DNA from: Tanytarsus gracilentus
Lineage: Eukaryota; Arthropoda; Insecta; Diptera; Chironomidae
Assembly (NCBI GenBank): GCA_038502055.1
Contig: JAXRKN010000020.1
Coordinates: forward strand, 496,001-560,000
Length of the DNA: 64,000 nucleotides
Direction of reading: 5' to 3'
Below, piece after piece: positions 47,201 to 56,534 of the stretch. How positions within the stretch are numbered: the first letter of the stretch is position 1; each line of letters starts with the position of its first letter. The position numbers were made by a program, and so were the translations under genes. Under the pieces are notes generated by a model that worked only from the letters and a program-made list of their open reading frames with translations, made no database searches and was not told where the DNA came from.

Positions 47201-49179
47201 GAAGTGATGACCAACTTTTTAGAAGTTTCATCTAAAAATTCTCTGTTTGAGGTCGATTCAAGCTCTGAATTAGATTCGACAAGTTTTTTTAATAATCCAA
47301 AATCGTTGTTTAATTTAATTGTCTGCAGAATGTTTGGAATTCGAATTTCGGGGAAAATAAAGTCGTTAAAAAAGTTGAAAAGACTTTTGTGAGTCGAACG
47401 AAGGTCTTCAACTCTTTGAGGTTCGTTTAAGTATCGGGCCATGATGTGATTGACTCGAACTGCAAGTTCAGCTTTTTGTTCATAGCCCGGGTCATAGCAC
47501 TGGAAAACCCACTTAATTATGTCCTCAGTTGTGTCTTTTTTCTGTTCATAATTTAATTTTTCTTCTTCAAGCACTTGAACCCATAAATTTTCCCTCTCAC
47601 TGTCGCCCTTACAATAAGGCAAACATTTATTTTCATAAATTAGGAAAAAAATTAAATGCGTCAGTTCATGCATGAAAGTTCCATAACGCTCACACTTGCT
47701 CAGGTCTTTACCCACATACAAAAGTCCTACTTGATAGTAAATCATGCCCATTGTATATTCATCTGCGTTTGGATCCATCGACTTGACACTTTTAGTCGCA
47801 AAATCAAAAATAATTTTCAACTCAGCTTGTGAACCGATTTTAAGAAAAGATTGAAGGACTTCATTTTTGCTCAAGTCATTCAACATTTCTTGAATCGCTG
47901 ATGAAATTGGCGAAAGTGCGTCGAATTTACATTTCGATAAAAGTAAACCGATAAAAGCGTTCGGAGTCTCCTGAACATATTTTAAATTTTCATTACGAAT
48001 TTTGTGTTTTTCGTTGTCATTTAAATTTTCAATTTTGTCTTCAAGTTGACTTCCCTTGTCGGTGTAAAAATTGTTCGCTCTTAAGTAAGAAAATATTTCA
48101 AACTTTTTGCACTCGATTGCGAACTCAAGGGCACAAAACTTTCGAGTGCCATAACACAATCTGTGCTTTGGATAATTTTCAGCAAAGTTTTTGACTTCAT
48201 CAAATTTTCCATCTTTTATGTCGTCGTGAAGCTTTTCGACCGCTTTTAAAACATTTTCGCCACTAATGAGTAGATTTTCTTTGAGCGCTAAGAAAATCTC
48301 AAAAAATTCTCTCTCAATTGCGATTTCGCAAGATTTTTTAAGATCATTAAAAGTTAAAAAGTTTCCAGCTTTTTTGAGGAAAAATTCGATAATTTTTAAA
48401 TTTCTGCACTCGACTGCGACCAAAAAAGCGCTTTGAAGTTTTTCTCCAACTTTAAGCTCTAAAAATTCTCTAACTTTTTCCTCTTTAACTTCTGACTCTT
48501 CAAAAACATCCAAAAATGCGAGAAAAATCTCAAAATTTCTGCTTTGAATTACGGAGTAAAAAAATTCAGCTTGTGAAAATTTTAAATCGAAAAGCTTCAA
48601 AAGTCGAATGCAAAAATCGTCTTGCGAGTTGATCGCGAAAGTTAAAAGTTTTTGTGCACTTTTTTCATGCTTTAAAATTTCCTCAAAATCCCAATCACAA
48701 ATTTTTGTGCCGTTTAGGATGCTGAGGAAAGTTTTTGTGTCCAATTTTGAGTCGTTAAAATTTTTCTTAATTTCTTCTTCACTTAAATTTAAATTGATTA
48801 TTTTAAATTTTACATTTTTGTCTTTAAAGAAAAGTTTAGAATTAATTTGAAGCAAAATCGAGCGAGATTTTGGAAATTTTTCATCGACTTTGACTTTTAT
48901 GGCTTCAATAATTTCTGAACTTTCATTTTTTATCTCAATCGCGACAGTGAAAATATTTGGAAAATGTTCAAAGTTCAATTCTTTAAAATTTTCCACGAAA
49001 GCGTTAAAGTTTTCACTTTCAATTTGAAGAATTTTAATTTGATCATTTAAAGTCTTCTGTGAGGTTTTTGAGTTAAATTTTAAAATTAAATTTGAGTTTA
49101 TTTTTAAAGAGTTTAAAATTTCTCTCGATTCTGTTGAACTTTCTCCATCATGTGGGATTTTTTGGCTTGGTTGCGCCAT
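44248..49179 (-). CDS. NLR-like NACHT NTPase with ankyrin-like repeats and HExxH segment
   Basis: Intronless, 1,643 residues. Order: divergent ankyrin-like helix pairs at about 160-370 (AFLVAVECRNLKIIEFFLKK, ALEFAIECKKFEIFSYLRAN). A region at about 420-600 contains YGTFMHELTHLIFFLIYENK, where HELTH (504-508) is a zinc-peptidase-type HExxH with Glu residues 30-36 downstream (LWVQVLEEE). A linker follows, then a NACHT module at about 845-1000: Walker A ADIAGSGKTTLL (854-865), Walker B KILFDAFDEIS (929-939), sensor WITTRTHLE (R967). The NLR-type winged-helix end is FFNHETYAEYFLASLM. From about 1290 on there are about six repeats of 45-50 residues (GRNILQISIWKNEKSF, GYNILHLAALDVLSKELFEFLW, GRNLLSLAAINKSKDSVEFLW). 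A cytosolic sensor/STAND protein is the likely role. No signal peptide or TM. Function, ligand and effector are unknown. Confidence 0.88.
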   Translation of the reverse strand: MAQPSQKIPHDGESSTESREILNSLKINSNLILKFNSKTSQKTLNDQIKILQIESENFNAFVENFKELNFEHFPNIFTVAIEIKNESSEIIEAIKVKVDEKFPKSRSILLQINSKLFFKDKNVKFKIINLNLSEEEIKKNFNDSKLDTKTFLSILNGTKICDWDFEEILKHEKSAQKLLTFAINSQDDFCIRLLKLFDLKFSQAEFFYSVIQSRNFEIFLAFLDVFEESEVKEEKVREFLELKVGEKLQSAFLVAVECRNLKIIEFFLKKAGNFLTFNDLKKSCEIAIEREFFEIFLALKENLLISGENVLKAVEKLHDDIKDGKFDEVKNFAENYPKHRLCYGTRKFCALEFAIECKKFEIFSYLRANNFYTDKGSQLEDKIENLNDNEKHKIRNENLKYVQETPNAFIGLLLSKCKFDALSPISSAIQEMLNDLSKNEVLQSFLKIGSQAELKIIFDFATKSVKSMDPNADEYTMGMIYYQVGLLYVGKDLSKCERYGTFMHELTHLIFFLIYENKCLPYCKGDSERENLWVQVLEEEKLNYEQKKDTTEDIIKWVFQCYDPGYEQKAELAVRVNHIMARYLNEPQRVEDLRSTHKSLFNFFNDFIFPEIRIPNILQTIKLNNDFGLLKKLVESNSELESTSNREFLDETSKKLVITSNIPELALKKLFLDLQNSSTNKLHLKAKNIFINPQNLQLKDELESLLKTSQIERIILDVTDSQSLSNSEKFLKYINDKIQIFVVCDEKSAEKFTNFKKVTKNFTWSDLKIEMQQNLMNKNLNFQGKDLKVLNFFTTISDKILPILYSDEKISVNLNKNLTNLANFIPRTIQRKSETFSISEFMKFSELCRIWLFADIAGSGKTTLLQNFHKEILKNYPQNFVVFIPLREHFKNLSEDFDENFEEKIAIMLNLNEFEREIFIQKFAKGEVKILFDAFDEISPKCKEETLKLFKLFEERKEKNQIWITTRTHLEHDLESELKVESFKIQLLSAENQIDFLCHEWINSHSSKDFIKVCAKQITQKIAEIVKNHPNIIGIPLIVQSVAKLFSHKINGNFSTLIENIKLSEIYEKIVQECLQIFAQRNDKKVHEMVEKQSSLRQVHEYLVIVHFFDEHFANTLGMSLNEDEWPIEEIARCGILTYDVNKKVFFNHETYAEYFLASLMRNIIRNYSIFSSSQVEIFTQIMREEKFQVSKLFLSEMFENFDEMNFKFLRTEKNPETLKFVETFLDFILDLKNISEFEEKLAKLLITISKNSENFEMFFVKTQNFYGENLIEKFLLKLNPDGSINLQQIAENLKKEHLKKILMLKTSKKVTILHKTISNFEQFKNILEIVQKNVDKEFQKKLFRFKNEKGRNILQISIWKNEKSFKLIFEALENLFNKNEFESFLNEVDQDGYNILHLAALDVLSKELFEFLWLKFLKIDENKKEFFMQKGKFDRNILQLSAGNENDPEIFRFVFHLAKSFCKNEKEIKNLILEKNLQFLILEENSRNLNLISFAAVLAPKLNLEFLFEETLEIFGENEMKNLLRTTKGFRGRNLLSLAAINKSKDSVEFLWKTFEENLSQEEIFKLLNEVDEEGDNILHLAARFVKSKSIFEFLWLKIKNYFLDEEKFRNYLKLKGFQGENILRLSTVGNLILKIGHQSQN

Positions 49180-50025
49180 TTTTATATTGATAAATTCTGT
49201 GTCCGCTATTTAATAATTTTCATCCAGTTTTCTTGCTTGATATTTGAAAATTTAAGTCACTAATTTATCTTGCTAATTATTTACAAACTATTGTCACTTA
49301 ATTTTATAGCCACGCTTTTCAAATTTTATTTAAGTTGGTGAAAAGATTTAGTATTTTAAAAAACAAGTGGAGATTATGAATTTTTTTAAAAATCTTATAG
49401 AATTCTTGTTGGAGCGTTATAAATTACAAAATTACAAGGTTACAAAATTGGGTGATTATTTGATTAAAAAATGCTCTACTGTAAATATCTTAAAATCGTC
49501 TTATCGTTTAGGTTTCTGATACCAATTGAGTGAGGAATACCGTCAAAGTTTAATGGCCTTTCCTTTAAACTATTAAAAATTAAATTTTTAATTTATTTCT
49601 TTGCGGTTTCACAATTAAATAAATCTAAATTTTACCTTAAGTGTTCCTTGAACTTGATTCTTTAGTCCATTAGGGTAGCTGTTAATAGATTTCCAATTTT
49701 TTTAATAAATCGCCATGAACCAGAGCTAGATAAATATAAAAAACATCTGTTAATAAAAGAATTATTTAATAAAACGTGTTTTATGTTTGTTTAACTTACG
49801 ATTCAAAAAATATTTTCCGTCGCCTTCTCCCCAAAATAATTTCAAGAGTCTGCAGATAAGAAAATGATTCGTCTTCTTTGCTGATGATCAAATCGACCAA
49901 TTTTTTTACTCTAAAGAAAATGAATAATTTTAAATTCAACATTGAACTGCTAAAATTTTTTTAATATTAAAATAAAGATTTTTTTAATTAATATTTTTTT
50001 AACAATTTTAAATAATTTTGTAAAA

Positions 50026-50171
50026 ATTCATTAATTTATTTTTAAAACCGACGCGAGAACTACGGTAAGGACGGAAGCTGGTTTGCGTCTGACCAGGGTC
50101 GAAAGATACCTGAGAGCTTTCACATCGTAAAATACTAATACCAATACCAATTCATTAATTCATTTTTAAAA
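50026..50171 (+). mobile_element. Truncated non-LTR retroelement or SINE 3' end with TSD
   Basis: The 102-bp insert 50048-50149 is much more GC-rich than its surroundings (CCGACGCGAGAACTACGG start). It ends in short repeats, ACTAATACCAATACCA, typical of LINE tails. The flanks 50026-50047 and 50150-50171 are 22-bp direct repeats with one mismatch, a target duplication length usual for target-primed insertion. 5'-truncated; family unknown. Confidence 0.8.
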
Positions 50172-50363
50172 AAGTGAGTGATTTTAAATTTTTTAGTTTT
50201 CTTCTTATTTTTTCAACTGACACAATTTCTGAGTTCACGCGTGGAATTTTTTTGCGTCTTTTTTTTCACAAAGTCTAAGAAGAAAACTTTTTACGTTTAG
50301 GACACACGAAGAGTAAAAAGAAGCGTATAAAAAACATACGTCCGAGATCATTTTGATATATAA

Positions 50364-50497
50364 CAGGGGTGGGCAGTTACATTTTAGTCGAGGAAAATTA
50401 AATTACAAAAAATTTAATTAATTAATTACATTTTCATACAAAATTCATGGAATTTAAATTTAATTTCATTAATTTTTTTTGTAATTTCCCATCTCTG
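50364..50497. mobile_element. Family 1 MITE, copy 3
   Basis: 134 bp: left CAGGGGTGGGCAGTTAC, right GTAATTTCCCATCTCTG; core ATTTTCATACAAAATTCATG. The left end is a bridge to family 2 (CAGGGGTGGG), suggesting both families share one hAT-type transposase. Confidence 0.8.
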
Positions 50498-50764
50498 TCG
50501 AATAATAAAAATTTATTTATTACTTCTTGAATTTATTTTTTATTAATTTACATACTAATTTTTAATTCAAATCTAAAAATTTTATTTTGATTTAATTTAA
50601 TTGATTTTTTAAAAATTTGCATAATCTTGAGGAGGAATTTTTGGGTGCGGTCATCGATGACAAAATTGCGTATGTGAAAAGTATTTGAATGTATTGAGTT
50701 TTTTAATGAACATTCGTAAATTAATTTATGACAAAAATTCAAATTTTTAAATTCACATTTAAAT

Positions 50765-50921
50765 CAGAGATGGGCAATTACAAAAATTTAAAAAAAAATA
50801 ACCATAACTCCATGACTCCATGGAATGTAATTTAATTTTTCAAAATTACATGAATATTGTATGAAAATTTAATTTTTGTAATTTATTTTTTACTCGATTT
50901 TAATGTAATTTCCCATCTCTG
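50765..50921. mobile_element. Family 1 MITE, copy 4
   Basis: 157 bp with the best-kept termini: CAGAGATGGGCAATTAC and GTAATTTCCCATCTCTG. Flanks ATTTAAAT / AATTTTAA are similar but not identical. The core runs in the opposite sense to copy 3. Confidence 0.85.
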
Positions 50922-51979
50922 AATTTTAATCTATTTTCTTACTCACATTCTCACGTCAAGGCCAAATTCTATGTCTGTGAACTGTTTTGCGTTATCGCAG
51001 CTGTGAGGAAATGAAATAAAAAAGTGTTAAGTCAAAATTATTAATTAAAATTTTTAATCTTAATTACAATTATTTTATTTAATTTACATTACTTTATCAT
51101 CGATCTTTTAAAAAAATTTACATTTTTTGCCAAAATATTTAGTAGATTTATAGTTTTTATTGCACTTGTGGATTATTTTAAAACAAACTCTCTAAATTAA
51201 CTGTCACTTCATCATTTCGTTATCACCAATAATTTTTCTGATAATATTTAATGCTTTATATAAAACTCGACTGCTCTCTATAACGTCCGATCTTACGATG
51301 TGAGAGGATTAAAAAATATTTTTGGACACACACAAATTTTTTCTCTCACGAAAAGAAAAAAATCGACCAAATTTATGTTTTTTATTATAAAGAAGAGAAA
51401 AACATTTTGTCTTCATGATGCGATCGCGATTTATTTTTAGACTTTTTACTATTTCACCATTTAACGTAATTTTTTTTAAATACTTTAAACTTATATTTAT
51501 AACTTTTTATAGTTATTATTTAATTACCTTTTATCGGCATATTTCAACTCTATTTAAAAACTTAATTGATTTTTTATCTAACACTCAAAAAAATGAAAAT
51601 TCCCCACAAAAATATTTTTCACGTTTGGTTTCTTTCGATCGACACAAACAAATGCGATTGCGATTGGAGGGTAGAAAACTGAGTAAAAATTTTGACGAAT
51701 GTTTTCGGATAAAAGCTCTAAATTATTTTAAATTAAAAACAATAATTTATGTAAACATTTAAATTTTTCAAATTGATTAATTTTTGCTCATTTTATTTTT
51801 TTTTAACATTTTTTTTCACATGCTCAAAAACAAAAATAGAAGAAGAATTAAAATTTTCTACCCTAAATAAATAAATTCGTCATGTCCATTGGATTTTATA
51901 GGCGTTGGTCGTCATATTGAGAGATAATTTACAAGTTACAGTCTAGATTTGGAAGCCAAAGAGGTTTTTGAGTGACAAC

Positions 51980-53083
51980 TTAAGCTTTTTCTTCTGTCAC
52001 ATTTGTGGAGACTGATTGAACATCAGCAGCTGGTTCAGCTGGTTCACTTGCACATGCGAGCGATGGATATTTGACTTGAAGTGCGGCACGATATTTTGGA
52101 TGACTAATTCCATAAACAATTGGATTGTAAATGGCATTGGCTTTGGCAAAAACTGAACCCCAAATGGTGGCGAGTGGAGTAATTTTTGTCTTACGAATGA
52201 CACCAGTTGTGTTGATGATCAAGTAGGGCGTCCATGCCATGAACCAGAGTGAGATTGTCATGAGAGCGATTTTGGCTAATTTGCATTCGGCACTTTGTGA
52301 TGCATTTTCAGCTGATCTCAATGATGCGACATTCATCTTCTTGGCTTGTTCACGCATGTTGTCTTCATGAGCAGTAACAGCTTTGAGGATGAAGAAGTAG
52401 CAGTAGATGATGGTGAAGAGGGGAGTCCAGTAGACGAAAACGGCATAGGTGAAGATGTACGATCGAGTTCCCCAGTCTTGGTTCAAGTAATCAGTTCCGC
52501 ATGCGGTCATGTTACCTTCCGGCACATAACGATTCCATCCGAAGAACGGAGCTGCAGTCCAGAACAAGGCGAAGACCCAGATCAAGGCAATTTTAGACAT
52601 GGCACCGCCACTCGTCAATGGTTTCCCAGCTAATCCTTTGACAATCACATTGTAACGATCCATCGCAATCATGACCATGCTCCAGATTGAAACACAGCCG
52701 AAAAGTGATCCAGCAGCAGCATAAAGTTGACATGCGAGTGGTCCAAAAGTCCACGTTCCGTGATAGCAGTTAATGACCATTGCTGGACCCATTGTGAACA
52801 TCATTAAGAAGTCAGAGAAAGCCAAGTTGACAACAAAGAGGTTGGATGGAGTTCGAAGGGATCGAGTTGATGTGAAGACACTGATAACGATGTAATTTCC
52901 AGTCATTGAAACAATTCCAAAAACAAACATCACAAATCCAAGAATTGAATGCCAAAGTGGGTTCATTGGAGGAAACTGATTCCAGTGAGGATGAACCAAG
53001 TGCTTCATTTCGGGCAAGACCATGTCGACTACGGTCATGTTGCCACCGAATCCACCGCTTTGATATGCTGCGAATGCTGCCAT
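51980..53083 (-). CDS. Long-wavelength-type opsin 1, intronless
   Basis: 367-residue rhabdomeric visual pigment; couples to Gq in photoreceptors. It has seven TM helices, glycosylation site NMT near the N-terminus, SLRTPSNLFVVNLAFSD, Cys118 and Cys195 for the disulphide, DRY at 142-144, and WNRYVPEGNMTACGTDYL in loop 2. The third loop is AKKMNVASLR, retinal-binding Lys314 lies in FAKANAIYNPIVY, and NPIVY is present (320-324). It resembles the mosquito/midge LW opsins. No intron, unlike its neighbour at 54959, so an intron was lost or gained. TATAAAAAGC lies upstream at 53261-53270 with a TAATTGAAAA element close to the RCSI/P3 photoreceptor motif at about 53297-53306. Stretches are nearly identical to opsin 2, suggesting gene conversion. 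Confidence 0.97.
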   Translation of the reverse strand: MAAFAAYQSGGFGGNMTVVDMVLPEMKHLVHPHWNQFPPMNPLWHSILGFVMFVFGIVSMTGNYIVISVFTSTRSLRTPSNLFVVNLAFSDFLMMFTMGPAMVINCYHGTWTFGPLACQLYAAAGSLFGCVSIWSMVMIAMDRYNVIVKGLAGKPLTSGGAMSKIALIWVFALFWTAAPFFGWNRYVPEGNMTACGTDYLNQDWGTRSYIFTYAVFVYWTPLFTIIYCYFFILKAVTAHEDNMREQAKKMNVASLRSAENASQSAECKLAKIALMTISLWFMAWTPYLIINTTGVIRKTKITPLATIWGSVFAKANAIYNPIVYGISHPKYRAALQVKYPSLACASEPAEPAADVQSVSTNVTEEKA

Positions 53084-53186
53084 TGTTGAAAGTTTTTATT
53101 TGCTTTGATTCAAATACGTTTGTTAATAGTTTTAAGTTGAGTTGAGTTGAAGAAATTTCGTCTCTAGAAAACGAACTACTTCAAGA

Positions 53187-53310
53187 CTCGAAAGAGTTCT
53201 TTAGGTTTCACTCTATTGAAAGCTAAAATGCAACTTGTGACTTTTGCAGTCGACTCTTTCGCTTTTTATACGATTTGCGAGGAAAATTCTTATTGATTTT
53301 CAATTAGAAA
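53187..53310 (-). promoter_or_regulatory. Opsin 1 photoreceptor promoter
   Basis: Minus-strand order: TAATTGAAAA (RCSI/P3-like), TATAAAAAGC, then the 5' UTR. The whole block recurs almost unchanged at 56411-56534. Confidence 0.75.
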
Positions 53311-54958
53311 TATTCAAGTTTAAGAAACATTCCAAAGAATTTTTTTGTCTTTAATGCGATTAAAACTTTTCATCGCGAAAGAGAAATTTAATCCTCGCAA
53401 ATATTTAAAATTTCAAATCAAATTAGTAAAGGAAATTCCATCAAATTTAATTAGAAAAATTTCTTTATAAAACTCGCAGAAATTCACTGCAGTCACCATA
53501 AATTGCATTTTTTCCTTTCAATGGTCGCAAAGTTTGAACAAAAATCTGTTAACTAATCAGGATGTCACTCGGATTACAAAATATTCTAATGCGTTTCATT
53601 TGAAAATGTTATTGATTAATAATTAATTTTTTTGTGGTCATACAATGAATGATTTTTTAGGCATTTAATGAACGAAAACAGCTAGAAATAAAATAAAATT
53701 TTACAGTTTTTAACTGAAGGATTAAATTTCAAAAAAATGCAGATATATTAAGCTTGAAAAAGTGAGCAATAATTTAATAATATTGCCAATAAACTAATTG
53801 ATAAATAAGAAATAAACTTCATAGCTTTGCGATATTTAATTCATTAAAAATATTCTCTTGATATGACTTGAGTTTGTGCACTTGGAAATTATTTTTTGCC
53901 AATCAATTATTTGTGTTTTAGACTTTGCGAGATTTCTAAACCATTTTAATTACACGTAAAATTTTAAGTAAAAGTTTCAAGAAAAATTAAATCTAAATTT
54001 TTTTTTAAATATTTAAAATTAATTAAATTTTTAAACATGAAGAAATTTTCGAAGCCTTGCTTTAAAATTTAAGTCTTAAAATAAACTCAATATATTGAAA
54101 ATTTAGTTGTAGTGTTTGTTAACGAAGAGGGAGCTCACAGGTTTTTTCATTCTGATCGAAGCAAACACGCACAGATTCCATTTTTACACTTAATCTTGTT
54201 AAAATTTAGATTTCTATAAAGTTTTAAATGAAATTTTAAAATTAATAAAAAACTTTTAATTAATTAATTGCTGCTTTTGACATTTTCAATGAATGTTTAT
54301 GTTCAAACATATTTAAATGCCAAATAAATCGTTTACTGAACAAAAATTAAACTCTCATAATTTATTCTTCATATTTTCAACAGTAAACTAAAAATTCTAT
54401 TTGCGATGATTGCAGTAAATTGCCAACAGGGTGCCTTTTTTCAAACACTGATCTGTTACAAGTGGGTTACGCGGCAACACCCACGTGTGGGTTTTGAAAC
54501 ATTTTTTCTTTATATTTTCAGCAGTAAACTAAAAATTCTATTTGCGATGATTGCTGCCAATTTTATAGCGCAAATTTTAATTGAATTAAATGGAATTTTC
54601 TTTACTAATTTGATTTAATAACTTGAAATGACTTCGAAAGAGAAAATTTTAATCGCGTTAAAGGCATCAAAGGCTTCATTTGAATGTTTTAAACGATTTT
54701 TAAACTTGAAATTTTTAACATGCTTTTTTCTTAGAAACATTTACATAATTTTTGAACTTCTAAGGTTGTAATTAAAAAAATGTTGCAATCATGATAAACC
54801 TGAATAAAAGGATGAGAACAGAAAGCAGAAATCGCAAGTCGCATTTTGGCTTTCAGCTCGGTGAGAATCAAAAAGAGTACCGAAGTAGTTCGTTTTCTAG
54901 GGACGAAATTTCTTCAACTCAACTTTAATAATTTCCAGAACTTTGATCAAAAACGAAG
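53311..54958. other. Inter-opsin spacer
   Basis: 1.65 kb shared upstream region of the two opsins. It holds a direct repeat of about 45 bp (near 54367-54412 and 54510-54555, around ACAGTAAACTAAAAATTCTA). Between the two copies lies a GC-richer stretch with GTGGGTTACGCGGCAACACC. Near 54800 there is an A/T-rich TATA-like GAATAAAAGG, and 54840-54930 resembles the opsin 1 leader. Confidence 0.6.
54367..54555 (+). repeat. Direct repeat bracketing a GC-richer insert
   Basis: Two copies of about 45 bp (CAGTAAACTAAAAATTCTAT...GCGATGATTGC) surround roughly 95 bp that contain GTGGGT/ACCCAC inverted repeats. May be a short insertion or a local duplication. Confidence 0.65.
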
Positions 54959-56112
54959 ATGGCAGCATTCGTAGCATATCAAAGCGGTGGATTCGGTGGC
55001 AACATGACCGTAGTCGACATGGTCTTGCCCGAAATGAAGCACATGGTTCATCCTCACTGGAATCAATTTCCTCCAATGAACCCACTTTGGCATTCAATTC
55101 TTGGATTTGCGATGTTTGTGTTTGCAATCATATCAATCACTGGAAATTACATCGTTATCAGTGTCTTCACCACAACTCGATCCCTTCGAACTCCATCCAA
55201 CCTCTTTGTTGTCAACTTGGCTTTCTCTGACTTTTTGATGCTGGTAAGAAATATAAAAAAATCTTAAAAATTATTAAAATAATTGTTTAACAGTTCTGCA
55301 TGGGTCCACCAATGATTATCAACTCTTATTATGAAACGTGGACTTTTGGACCACTCGCATGTGAACTCTACGCTGCTGGTGGATCACTTTATGGATGTGT
55401 TTCAATCTGGAGCATGGTCATGATTGCAATGGATCGTTACAATGTGATTGTTAAAGGATTAGCTGGAAAACCATTGACGATCAGCGGCGCCTTGTTCAAA
55501 ATTGTTTGCATCTGGTTGTTTTCTTTAATCTGGACTGTAGCTCCGTTCTTCGGATGGAATCGTTATGTGCCGGAAGGTAACATGACCGCATGCGGAACTG
55601 ATTACTTGAATCAAGACTGGGGAACTCGATCGTACATCTTGGCTTATGCTGTCTTTTGCTACTTTTTACCACTCTTTGTCATCATCTACTGCTACTTCTT
55701 CATTCTTAGGACTGTTTTTGCTCATGAAAACAACATGCGTGAACAAGCCAAGAAGATGAATGTTGCATCATTGAGATCAGCTGAAAATGCAAATCAAAGT
55801 GCTGAATGTAAACTTGCTAAGGTTGCTCTTATGACAATCTCACTCTGGTTCATGGCATGGACGCCATATTTAGTGATAAATTTCACTGGTGTTCTCAGTG
55901 ACACAAAAATTACTCCACTCGCCACCATTTGGGGTTCAGTTTTTGCCAAAGCAAATGCCATTTACAATCCAATTGTTTATGGAATTAGTCATCCAAAATA
56001 TCGTGCCGCACTTCAAGTCAAATATCCATCGCTCGCATGTGCAAGCAAGCCAGCTGAACCAGTTGCTGATGATAAATCTGATGCCACAAATGTGACAGAA
56101 GAAAGCGCTTAA
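54959..56112 (+). CDS. Long-wavelength-type opsin 2, one intron
   Basis: Exons 54959-55243 and 55294-56112 (50-bp intron after codon 95, DFLML|FCMGPP) give 367 residues, the same length as opsin 1. All rhodopsin hallmarks are kept: DRY, WNRYVPEGNMTACGTDYL, FAKANAIYNPIVY. The two proteins differ mainly in TM2-TM5 (FCMGPPMIINSYYETW versus FTMGPAMVINCYHGTW; VFCYFLPLFVIIYC versus VFVYWTPLFTIIYC), which line or neighbour the retinal pocket, so tuning may differ. Head-to-head arrangement with opsin 1 and a 1.9 kb intergenic region. Confidence 0.97.
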
Positions 56113-56410
56113 ATTTACTCACTTGCATTCTTTCGAATTACTGACCTTTCAATAATGACGACCGCTGCTTTAACTCAATGGACATGACGAAATCTCCTTA
56201 GTTTAGTTTTTAAATTTTAATTTTATTGTTTTGAATTTTGAGCATGAAAAAAATATAAAAAAAAATAAACGAAAACATATTCAGATTAAGTTTAAAATAA
56301 AATTCTGTACATTTTTCCTGCAAGGATATTAAACATTTTATTTTTAAAAGTTCACATTAGCTTTTAATTTTTTAATCTTTGAATGCTTTTCCAGCCTTGA
56401 AACTAATTTT

Positions 56411-56534
56411 CTCTAATCGAAAATCAATAAGAATTTTTCTCGCAAATCGTATAAAAAGCGAAAGAGTCGACTGCAAAAGTCACAAGCTGCATTTTAGCTT
56501 TCAATAGAGTGAAACCTAAAGAACTCTTTCGAGT
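56411..56534 (+). promoter_or_regulatory. Orphan opsin promoter copy
   Basis: 124 bp, only a few differences from the opsin 1 promoter (53187-53310 inverted), with TAATCGAAAA (56414-56423) and TATAAAA (about 56450-56456). The similarity stops abruptly inside the former 5' UTR. No opsin follows. Confidence 0.85.

Larger units (their letters stand above)
49180..51979. other. Intergenic with mobile-element remnants
   Basis: 2.8 kb between the NLR-like gene and opsin 1. Contains a 102-bp insert with a 22-bp target duplication (50026-50171) and two family 1 MITEs (50364-50497, 50765-50921). An open frame at 51415-51762 is Phe/Lys/Ile-rich and not believed. Confidence 0.6.

Noticed and set aside
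50048..50149. Possible tRNA or snoRNA because of high GC
   Set aside because: No cloverleaf or C/D and H/ACA boxes; the flanking target duplication and repetitive tail fit a retroelement end better.
51415..51762. 115-codon plus-strand frame
   Set aside because: AT-rich, Phe/Tyr/Lys-rich, no recognisable domain; adjacent to MITE-rich DNA.
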